This document shows, in pieces, positions 42,452-48,593 of a DNA stretch of 48,593 bases. The stretch is from CAZBRS01 sp964494475. GTDB lineage: Bacteria; Myxococcota_A; UBA9042; CAZBRS01. How positions within the stretch are numbered: the stretch's first letter is position 1; each line of letters begins with the position of its first letter. The notes below the pieces were generated by a model. That model saw only the letters and a program-made list of their open reading frames with translations, searched no databases and had not been told where the DNA came from. Both the position numbers and the translations under genes were made by a program. The stretch spans positions 1 through 48,593 of the forward strand of contig CAZBRS010000044.1 in NCBI GenBank assembly GCA_964494475.1, written 5' to 3'.

Positions 42452-44116
42452 ATGGCCAAGGAGTTCTCGGCGTCGACGCGCACCGACCTGATCGCAGCCC
42501 AGCGCAGCCAGCCGTTCGATCTGCTCGTGGTCGGGGGGGGCATCACCGGCACCTGCATCGCGTGGGACGCCGCCCTGCGGGGTCTGCGCGTTGCGCTCGT
42601 CGAACGAGACGACTTCGCGTCGGGCACCAGCAGCCGCTCGTCGCGCCTCGTGCACGGGGGCCTGCGCTACCTCGAGCAGATGGCGTTCTCTCTGGTGTTC
42701 GAGGGCACCCACGAGCGGCGCACGCTCATGAACATCGCGCCCCACCTCGTGAAGCCCCTGCCCTTCGTGGTCCCGACCTACCGGGGCGACCGCAACCCGC
42801 GCTGGAAGATCGACGTGGGCCTCTGGCTCTACGACCTGCTGGCCGGCCGCAAGGGCATCGGGCTCCACGAGCGCTTCGACGCTGAAGGGCTGCTGGCCGA
42901 GGAGCCCGCGCTGAAGCGCGACGGCTTGACCGGCGGCTTGCGCTACTGGGACTGCGGCAGCGACGACGGACGGCTCACCCTCATGGCGGCCCGAACAGCG
43001 TTCGAGGCGGGTGCCGTGGCCGTGAGCCGCGCCGAGTTCGTCCGTCCCGTCTACGACGAGGGGCTCGTCGGCGGCGCCGAGGTGCTCGATCGGCTCTCGG
43101 GTGAGACCTACACGGTGCGCGCGCGCACCATCTTTTCGGCGGCCGGGCCCTTCACCGACCGCGTGCTCGCGACGTTCCCCGGCGACAACCCGCCCATGCT
43201 GCGACCTTCCAAGGGGGTGCACCTGGTGGTGCCGCACGCCCGGTTGCCCGTGCGCCACGCGGTGGTCATGAACGCGCCCCAGGACGGGCGCGTCACGTTC
43301 TGCGTTCCCTGGCGCGAGGCCACGTACGTGGGCACGACCGATACCGAGTACGACGGCGACCCGGCGGCGCCCGATGTCACGGCGGCCGATGCGGCGTACA
43401 TGCTGGCCGTGGTCGACAAGTACTTCCCGGGTTGCCACGTCACGGCCGACGACGTGATGGGCACCTGGTCCGGCATCCGGCCGCTCGTGGGCCAGGACAA
43501 GAGCAGCACCTACAACGTGTCGCGCGAGCACACCATCGCCGAACTGCCGGGGGGCGCCTTCACCATCGCCGGCGGCAAGCTCACCACGTGCCGGAAGATG
43601 GCCGAGGAGGCCGTCGACCGCGTGATCGCGTGGCTGCGCGGCCAGGGCGACGAGCGGCGCTTCCTGGCGTGCGCGACCCGCACGGGCCGCTTCGTCGGCG
43701 GCGCAGGGCTCACCTTCGAGGGCCTGGGCGCGCACCGGCGCGAGCTCGAGGAGCTCTTCGGCCTGGCCACGTTCGCGGCCGACCACTTCCAGAAGGTCTA
43801 TGGAAGCGGCGCCGAGGCCGTGCTGGCCCGCTGCGCCTCGGCTCCCGACGGGCTGGCGCCCATCGTGCCCGGCCTGCCCTACGCGTGGGGAGAGGTCGAG
43901 GAGGCCGTGCGCGCCGACATGACCTTGACGCTCGACGACTTCATGTCCCGGCGCACGCACCTGCTGCACAAGACGCCCGACCAGGGCGCGGCGGTCGAGG
44001 TGGCCGTGGCCGACCGCTTGGGCGCGCTGCTCGGCTGGGACGCCGCGCGGCGCGAGGAGAACCTCTCATGGTACCGCTCTCTCCGAACCTCGGCCGTCGC
44101 GTTTCGCGCGGGCTGA
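42452..44116 (+). CDS. glpD: Aerobic glycerol-3-phosphate dehydrogenase
   Basis: Protein of 554 residues. FAD-binding motif LLVVGGGITGTCIAWDAALR (24-43), the family signature SSRLVHGGLRYLEQ, the substrate-region GVHLVVPHARLP and the C-terminal Asp/Arg-rich domain (VRADMTLTLDDFMSRRTHLL) are all present. It oxidises sn-glycerol 3-phosphate to dihydroxyacetone phosphate at the cytoplasmic membrane and passes electrons to quinone. A GAGGGA site precedes the ATG. The final 49 bases overlap the next gene in another frame. No glycerol uptake or kinase gene is adjacent. Confidence 0.95.
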   Translation: MAKEFSASTRTDLIAAQRSQPFDLLVVGGGITGTCIAWDAALRGLRVALVERDDFASGTSSRSSRLVHGGLRYLEQMAFSLVFEGTHERRTLMNIAPHLVKPLPFVVPTYRGDRNPRWKIDVGLWLYDLLAGRKGIGLHERFDAEGLLAEEPALKRDGLTGGLRYWDCGSDDGRLTLMAARTAFEAGAVAVSRAEFVRPVYDEGLVGGAEVLDRLSGETYTVRARTIFSAAGPFTDRVLATFPGDNPPMLRPSKGVHLVVPHARLPVRHAVVMNAPQDGRVTFCVPWREATYVGTTDTEYDGDPAAPDVTAADAAYMLAVVDKYFPGCHVTADDVMGTWSGIRPLVGQDKSSTYNVSREHTIAELPGGAFTIAGGKLTTCRKMAEEAVDRVIAWLRGQGDERRFLACATRTGRFVGGAGLTFEGLGAHRRELEELFGLATFAADHFQKVYGSGAEAVLARCASAPDGLAPIVPGLPYAWGEVEEAVRADMTLTLDDFMSRRTHLLHKTPDQGAAVEVAVADRLGALLGWDAARREENLSWYRSLRTSAVAFRAG

Positions 44117-44907
44117 ACGCCGTCGACGTCTCGGGGGTTCTCCGCGCGATCCTGATCGACGCGCAGCACCTCTTCCGACGCCTCGTCGACGAGGGGAACG
44201 TGCGGGTCTGGGAGAAGGGCCCCGACGACCCGGTGACCCAGGTCGATCTGCAGCTCGATCGCTATCTGCGCCACCGCCTGCTCGAGGCCTACCCCGAGCA
44301 CGGCTGGTTGTCCGAGGAGTCCGTCGACGACCGCAAGCGCCTCGGCAAGCGCCACGTCTGGATCGTCGACCCCCTCGACGGCACCCGGCAGTTCGTGGCC
44401 GGTGTGCCCGAGTACGCGATCTCGGTGGCGCTGGTCGAGGCCGGGCGACCGGTCGTGGCCGGAGTGGCGGTGCTGGCCAGCGGCGAGCTCTACACGGCCG
44501 CCCGGGGCCAGGGGGCGTGGCGCGACGGCGTACGCCTGCGGGTCAGCGACGACGACGTCCTTCCCGACGCCCGCGTGCTGGTGAGCCGGAACCAGTCGGC
44601 CCGGGGCGATTTCGCCGGGCTCGAGGGCGAGGCCGTGCTGCGGCCGCTCGGCAGCATGGCGCTGAAGCTGGCGCGTGTGGCCGACGGGTACGGCGCGGGC
44701 ACCTTCACCCGCGAGACCCGCCACGAGTGGGATGTCGCCGCCGGGGCGCTGCTGGTCGAGGAGGCCGGAGGGCGGATCACCGACGCCGGCGGGCGCGTGC
44801 TCGAGTTCAATACGCCTCACGCGCGCTTCGCGGGCGTCGTGGCCAGCAACGGCAGGGTCCACCCCCGGTTGGTCGAAGTCTGCGCCCGGTCAACGAATTC
44901 CCATTGA
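44068..44907 (+). CDS. Inositol-monophosphatase-family phosphatase (CysQ-like)
   Basis: Protein of 279 residues with the lithium-sensitive phosphatase motifs: WLSEES (first metal Glu), WIVDPLDGTRQFVAG (DPxDGT metal site) and WDVAAGALLVEEAGG. The first metal-site helix and the TQVDLQLDRYL segment also fit 3'(2'),5'-bisphosphate nucleotidase (CysQ), the most likely activity; inositol monophosphatase is the alternative. The ATG at 44068 has GAGGAGA ten bases upstream and lies inside the end of glpD (49-base overlap), so its translation is probably coupled. Confidence 0.87.
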   Translation: MVPLSPNLGRRVSRGLNAVDVSGVLRAILIDAQHLFRRLVDEGNVRVWEKGPDDPVTQVDLQLDRYLRHRLLEAYPEHGWLSEESVDDRKRLGKRHVWIVDPLDGTRQFVAGVPEYAISVALVEAGRPVVAGVAVLASGELYTAARGQGAWRDGVRLRVSDDDVLPDARVLVSRNQSARGDFAGLEGEAVLRPLGSMALKLARVADGYGAGTFTRETRHEWDVAAGALLVEEAGGRITDAGGRVLEFNTPHARFAGVVASNGRVHPRLVEVCARSTNSH

Positions 44908-44932
44908 ACGGTGCGGGTCTGTCGGTTATCGT
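44904..44932 (+). promoter_or_regulatory. Promoter of the zinc-ribbon/propeller gene, probable leaderless start
   Basis: TTGAAC (44904-44909), 17 bases, TATCGT (44927-44932). The -10 box ends 6 bases before the ATG at 44939, placing the transcript start at the initiation codon. There is no ribosome site. Confidence 0.6.
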
Positions 44933-44938
44933 CCGGCT

Positions 44939-46273
44939 ATGCGCCGCTGCACCGCCTGCAAGTCGCCCGTCCGTCCCGACGATCGGTTCTGCGCCCGATG
45001 CGGCTCGCCGCAGCCCGACGATGACGCGCCGCGCGGCAACCCGCCCCGCTGGACGATCGAGCAGAGCCACGTCCGTTGGAGCCTGGCCCACCCCGCCGGC
45101 CGGGTCCTGCTCGTGGCCGCCGAGGCCGGCGCCCGCGATCGCCTGTGCGGCTACTCCCAGACCTCTGGGGAGCTGCTGTGGGCCTACCCCGCCGAAGACT
45201 CCGGCACCGAGCCCCTGCTGGCCGATCGAAGCGGCTTCCTCGTGCTCTCGGGAGCGCGCGTGCTCCGCTACGACGCCGAGTCCGGCGAGCTCGCCTGGGC
45301 CACGGCGCTCGAGGGCCGCGGCTCACCCGTGGTCCGTCCGCGCCCCGAGAGCCCCATCAGCGTGCTCGTGCTCCGTCAGGGCGACGGGCTCCACGAGACG
45401 CGGGCGCTCACGCTCGACGTGCTCACGGGCCGCGCGCGCGAGGTGACCGACCAGATCGCGCTCGAGGCCATCGCCGGGCGCCGGCTGGTCGGGCGCATCG
45501 AGGCCGGGCAACGACCCGAGCTGCTGCCGCGCGTGGGGGGCGATCTGTGGGCGCGCAACGGGAGCGCGCTCTTCGTGGTGGCCGTGGTGCGCGAGGCGCC
45601 CGCGACCACCGGCGCCGCGCGCTCGGCGGGGCTGGTCGTCGCCGTCGACGTGCACACGCGCGAGCCTTCCGTGACGACGACGCGCGCCGCCGGCATCCCC
45701 CTGGCCGCCGGCCAGGTCCACTTCGCCGAGACCGACGAAGGCGACGTGCTGGTGTGGGCCACGTCCGACGGCCTCACCGTGCTCCCGCTCGACGACAAGC
45801 TCGACCCCATCCGCTTCGAGGTGCCCGGGCTCACGCGCCTCGCCGCCGTGTCGGGGCGCCTGGCCACCGTCGAGGTTCGCTCCCCCAGCACGGGCGTTCC
45901 TTCGGTGCTGGTCGTCACGCTGCCCTTCGGGAAGCCCGTGTGGCAGAACCCGGGTGACCAGCCCTGCACCGCGCTCGGGCTCGACGATACGGGGCGGGCC
46001 CTCCTCGCCCGCTCCCGCGTGTCGCGGTCGATCCTCGAATTCCGTCCGCGCGACCACGGCTTCCGGCGCACCTTCGACCTGCCCGACGCCATGGACGAGG
46101 GGCTCCGAGGGCGCGAGCGCGTCGAGCCGGGGCCCGCGACGCTGGTCTCAGCCGGGCGCATGCTCGTGGTGTCCCAGGTGCGCGAGCGTGTCACGGTCTT
46201 CGCGGCGTTCGCGCGCGAGCCCGACGACAAGCTCCTGGTCCCCCAGCACCGCAACGTGACGACGTCCCTCTGA
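44939..46273 (+). CDS. Zinc-ribbon plus PQQ-like beta-propeller protein
   Basis: Cytoplasmic protein of 444 residues, no signal peptide. It starts with a double zinc knuckle, CTACKSPVRPDDRFCARCG (CxxC, ten or so residues, CxxC). The remainder consists of blade-like repeats of the PQQ/WD style: LCGYSQTSGELLWAYPAE, VLRYDAESGELAWATALEG, FVVAVVREAP, VLVVTLPFGKPVWQNPG. The zinc ribbon could bind nucleic acid or protein. No enzyme motif is seen and no known family is recognised. Its own promoter lies at 44904-44932. Confidence 0.75.
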   Translation: MRRCTACKSPVRPDDRFCARCGSPQPDDDAPRGNPPRWTIEQSHVRWSLAHPAGRVLLVAAEAGARDRLCGYSQTSGELLWAYPAEDSGTEPLLADRSGFLVLSGARVLRYDAESGELAWATALEGRGSPVVRPRPESPISVLVLRQGDGLHETRALTLDVLTGRAREVTDQIALEAIAGRRLVGRIEAGQRPELLPRVGGDLWARNGSALFVVAVVREAPATTGAARSAGLVVAVDVHTREPSVTTTRAAGIPLAAGQVHFAETDEGDVLVWATSDGLTVLPLDDKLDPIRFEVPGLTRLAAVSGRLATVEVRSPSTGVPSVLVVTLPFGKPVWQNPGDQPCTALGLDDTGRALLARSRVSRSILEFRPRDHGFRRTFDLPDAMDEGLRGRERVEPGPATLVSAGRMLVVSQVRERVTVFAAFAREPDDKLLVPQHRNVTTSL

Positions 46274-46291
46274 AGCCCTCCGTTCAAACTG

Positions 46292-46320
46292 TTGCGTACG
46301 CCCCGGGTGGCAAGTAGACT
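46292..46320 (+). promoter_or_regulatory. Promoter of the metallophosphoesterase gene, probable leaderless start
   Basis: TTGCGT (46292-46297), 17 bases, TAGACT (46315-46320). Only 6 bases separate the -10 box from the ATG at 46327. There is no ribosome site. Confidence 0.6.
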
Positions 46321-46326
46321 CCGCGC

Positions 46327-47205
46327 ATGCGCGTGGCCCACATCTCCGACCTTCACATCGCGGCCTTCGACGGCGTGCCCCTGCGCCGCTTCGCGAACAA
46401 GCGCGTCACGGGGCTCGTCAACCTGCTGACCTTCCGCCGCAACGAGTACAGCCTCGACGTCTTCGAGCGCCTGGTGGCCGATCTGATCGACGAGAACTAC
46501 GACCACGTGGTCGTGACCGGCGACCTTTCGAACCTGGCCCTCGAGACCGAGTTCCAGGCAGTGTTCGACCGCCTCAAGCTGCTCGGCGGCTGGCGCAAGG
46601 TGAGCGTCATCCCGGGCAACCACGACGCCTACACGCGGGGCGCCGTCGCGTCGCGGCGCTTCGAGTCGACGTTCTACCCCTTCATGTTCCGGCAGTTCTC
46701 CGATCTCGACGTCGACGTCTACCCCTACGTCAAGCTCCTCGACGGGGTGGCCATTCTGGGGGTCAACTCGGCCATCCGCACGCCGCCGCTCCTCTCGTGG
46801 GGGCGCATCGGCTCCCGGCAACTCGGGCGGCTCATCGAGGCGCTCAGCGCCGAGCGTGTCCGGAGCGCGTTCAAGATCGTGCTGTTGCACCACCACCTGC
46901 ACGAGCGCGAGATGCCCGAGCAGGTCATGGCCAACCTGCGCGACGCCGATGCCTTCCTCAACGTCGTCAAGGGCCACGGGGTCCACCTGGTGCTGCACGG
47001 CCACGATCACGTCGCCCACCAGCACGTCGAGAGCACCGGGCAGCACCGCGTGCAGATCATCGGCAACGGCTCGTCCACGCGCCTCGACCCCGACCCCGCC
47101 AAGGTGGCGCGCTACAACGTGTACACCGTCGAGGGCGGGCAGTTGCGGAACGTCGAGACCAAGGTGTACGACCTGCGCAAGCGCAAATTCATCTGGAAGT
47201 TCTAA
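46327..47205 (+). CDS. Calcineurin-like metallophosphoesterase
   Basis: Protein of 292 residues with all five dinuclear-metal motifs: HISDLHIAAF (DxH), VVTGDLSNL (GDxx), VIPGNHDAY (GNHD), VLLHHHLHE and LVLHGHDHVAH (GHxH). It is a cytoplasmic enzyme of the CpdA/Icc-like part of the superfamily, hydrolysing phosphomonoesters or diesters such as cyclic nucleotides; the substrate cannot be told from sequence. A basic C-terminal tail (DLRKRKFIWKF) could touch a membrane or nucleic acid. It is transcribed from its own promoter, apparently as a leaderless mRNA, and ends 15 bases before a large inverted repeat. Confidence 0.93.
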   Translation: MRVAHISDLHIAAFDGVPLRRFANKRVTGLVNLLTFRRNEYSLDVFERLVADLIDENYDHVVVTGDLSNLALETEFQAVFDRLKLLGGWRKVSVIPGNHDAYTRGAVASRRFESTFYPFMFRQFSDLDVDVYPYVKLLDGVAILGVNSAIRTPPLLSWGRIGSRQLGRLIEALSAERVRSAFKIVLLHHHLHEREMPEQVMANLRDADAFLNVVKGHGVHLVLHGHDHVAHQHVESTGQHRVQIIGNGSSTRLDPDPAKVARYNVYTVEGGQLRNVETKVYDLRKRKFIWKF

Positions 47206-47219
47206 AAGTCATCCGGTCG

Positions 47220-47380
47220 CCGGAGCGAGCCCCGGAGCCCCGCCGGCTTGTCGGGCGTCGGGCGGAGAGCCCTGGTGCGCCGCGAAAACTCGCTTCGCTC
47301 GGACATCGCGGCGAGCGGGGCTCTCCGCCTCGGGCTTGGCCCGAAAAATCGCCGGCGGGGCTCCCGGGGCCGCTCTCCGG
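47220..47380. repeat. Large imperfect inverted repeat (hairpin element)
   Basis: The arm 47220-47272 pairs with 47318-47380 through blocks including GGCGGAGAGCCC and GGGCTCTCCGCC, and GGAGCCCCGCCGGC and its complement. The 45-base centre holds a nested stem, CGCCGCGA (47278-47285) with TCGCGGCG (47306-47313). It fills most of the space between the metallophosphoesterase gene and the convergent EGF-type gene. It could terminate transcription from both sides or be a dispersed palindromic element; no target-site duplication was seen. Confidence 0.75.
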
Positions 47381-47395
47381 GTCGAGTTGGGTTGG

Positions 47396-48593
47396 TCAGC
47401 TTGGACGGCGGATGCGACGGTAGGCGAGCAGCACGAGGCTGCCGATCAGCACCAACAGGGAGAGGGGTCGGGGTGAGGGCGCTCCCGCGCTCGCGGTGCA
47501 GCTGCTTCCGCCGCCCGAGAGCGTGCCGTCGTCGTCGAAGCCGTCGTGGGGGTCGACGGGGATGCCGTCGGAGCCCGCCTGATCGGGCTCCTGCGCGTCG
47601 GGCACGCCGAGGTCGGGCTTCGCGGTGTCGGGCGTGGCGGTGTCGGGCTCGGGGACGTCGTCGCCCGTGTCGGGGGGCGTCGCCTCGGCCTCGTCGGGCG
47701 CGTCCACGACCTCGGTGGTGGGCTCGGTGCACGGCCCGCCGTCGCCGCAGCAGTCGGCGAGGGGCGTGTGCCCGCACTTCCCGGTCTCTGCGTCGCAGGC
47801 GTCGACGGTGCACGGATCGTCGTCGTCGCAGTCGGTCTCGGCCGTGCAGGGCTCGCCGTTGACGCAGATGCCCGACGCGACGGCGCAGGTGTCGACCGTG
47901 GCCGGGTTGCCGTCATCGCAGTCGGCGTCGACTTCGCAGCAGCCGATCAGCGGCGAGGGCTTCTTGCAGACGTGGTTGTACGTGTCGCACGAGCTGTGCA
48001 GGCACTTGCCGGGCGGAACGCACTGGCCGTTGGCGAAGCAGCAGCCGAACACGGCTTCGTGCACGCACCCGCTGCTCGGCGCGCACGAGTCGGTGGTGCA
48101 GAGGTCGCCGTCGTCGCAGCCGATGGGCGTGCCGACGCAGGCGGCGTCGTGGCAGGTGTCGCCCGTGGTGCAGGCGTCGTCGTCGTTGCAGCCGAGCGCG
48201 TTGGGCGTGTGCACGCAGCCGGTGCGGCCGCTGCACGTGTCGGTGGTGCACGGGTTGTCGTCGTCGCAGTCGAGGCACGCCGCGCAGTCGGGGTAGCCCG
48301 AGTAGCCGTCGGCGCAGGCGTCGCACGCCGCCCCGCCGAAGCTCGGGTCGCACGCGCAGGCGGGTGCGGCGGCGGTGCCCACGCACTCGCCGTGCCCGTG
48401 GCACGGGCTCGAGGCTCCCCCCGGGCACTCGGCGCAGACCACGCCGTCGCCCACGAAGCCCTGGGCGCACGTGCACGAGAAGGTGCCCGTGGCGTTCTGG
48501 CAAACAGCGTTCGGCCCGCAGGGCGCCGGGACCTGGGCGCACTCGTCGACGTCGGCGCAGGTGGCGCCGTCGCCCTCGAAGCCCGGGTTGCAG
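47396..48593 (-). CDS. EGF-like, Cys-rich protein with MYXO-CTERM-like tail (5' end cut off)
   Basis: Incomplete gene running off the window; at least 398 residues are visible. The order seen is a calcium-binding EGF-like segment (DVDECAQ), a further EGF/laminin-type module (CSCTCAQ... type, then CACDPSFGGAACDACADGYSG), then repeats CDDDNPCTTDTC, CNDDDACTTGDTC and CDDGDLCTTDSC with Asp-rich calcium-type loops. These are followed by a CCEVDADCDDGNP repeat and an Asp-Pro-Thr linker (PDTATPDTAKPDLGVPD). The C-terminus reads SSC, a hydrophobic helix (PLSLLVLIGSLVLLAY) and an Arg cluster (RRIRRPS), as in MYXO-CTERM sorting signals, so it is probably cleaved and anchored at the surface. Function is unknown. 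Confidence 0.87.
   Translation of the reverse strand, partial: CNPGFEGDGATCADVDECAQVPAPCGPNAVCQNATGTFSCTCAQGFVGDGVVCAECPGGASSPCHGHGECVGTAAAPACACDPSFGGAACDACADGYSGYPDCAACLDCDDDNPCTTDTCSGRTGCVHTPNALGCNDDDACTTGDTCHDAACVGTPIGCDDGDLCTTDSCAPSSGCVHEAVFGCCFANGQCVPPGKCLHSSCDTYNHVCKKPSPLIGCCEVDADCDDGNPATVDTCAVASGICVNGEPCTAETDCDDDDPCTVDACDAETGKCGHTPLADCCGDGGPCTEPTTEVVDAPDEAEATPPDTGDDVPEPDTATPDTAKPDLGVPDAQEPDQAGSDGIPVDPHDGFDDDGTLSGGGSSCTASAGAPSPRPLSLLVLIGSLVLLAYRRIRRPS

Overview
The window comes from a high-GC Gram-negative bacterium, most likely a Myxococcota (deltaproteobacterial) genome assembled from short reads. The evidence is: many secreted lipoproteins carrying the Cys-rich repeats CGxDGCGGxCGxC and CxxDxDCPxGxxC; acidic Asp-Pro linkers; an IgGFc-binding-family lipoprotein; a MYXO-CTERM-like sorting tail at 47396; a type IV pilus secretin; PilZ and J-domain/TPR proteins; and an F0 gene block separate from F1. 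No rRNA, tRNA, insertion sequence, CRISPR array or phage gene was recognised. No gene-free stretch exceeds about 200 bases. Two runs of 100 N mark scaffold joins, both inside Cys-rich repeat genes.

Layout. 1-1443 is a Cys-rich lipoprotein ended by a perfect hairpin. 1586-2930 is a J-domain/TPR gene overlapping a small CX3C lipoprotein gene. 2931-11382 (minus) is a tight five-gene operon: a giant PilQ secretin with about 1,040 residues of predicted coiled coil inserted between its AMIN domains, a 3-dehydroquinate-synthase homologue that has lost all three zinc ligands, a lipoprotein, an unrecognised conserved-looking protein and a DUF3108 protein. 11552-17381 is a giant Cys-rich modular lipoprotein (about 1,950 residues) divergent from pilQ. 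17406-25204 holds a secreted protein, a eukaryote-type UDP-sugar pyrophosphorylase, a membrane-anchored EEP-family phosphatase/nuclease, TypA/BipA and a PEP/pyruvate-binding protein. 25265-30964 holds three surface lipoproteins (beta-propeller, IgGFc-binding family, DxP-linker protein). 31122-31777 is MoaD-MoaE. 31839-35397 holds a TMTC-like GT-C/TPR protein, an AlaX-type editing protein and a DUF454 protein. 35377-39846 holds a phosphodiester-glycosidase lipoprotein, another Cys-rich lipoprotein and a PilZ protein. 40020-41902 is atpZ-atpI-atpB-atpE. 41982-47205 is central metabolism (glpD, an inositol-monophosphatase-family enzyme), a zinc-ribbon/propeller protein and a metallophosphoesterase. 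A long inverted repeat and a truncated EGF/MYXO-CTERM protein end the window.

How it fits together. The strongest candidate for an undescribed system is the pilQ operon. It pairs an oversized peptidoglycan- and outer-membrane-associated secretin with a pseudoenzyme where aroB sits in the pilQ-aroK-aroB order of many proteobacteria, plus three exported or unknown partners. The remaining theme is an elaborate disulphide-rich cell surface. Promoters are easy to read (TTGnnn, 17 bases, TAnnnT). Several plus-strand genes (typA, the atp operon, the zinc-ribbon protein, the metallophosphoesterase) have a -10 box only 6-9 bases from the ATG and no Shine-Dalgarno sequence, which suggests leaderless mRNAs.
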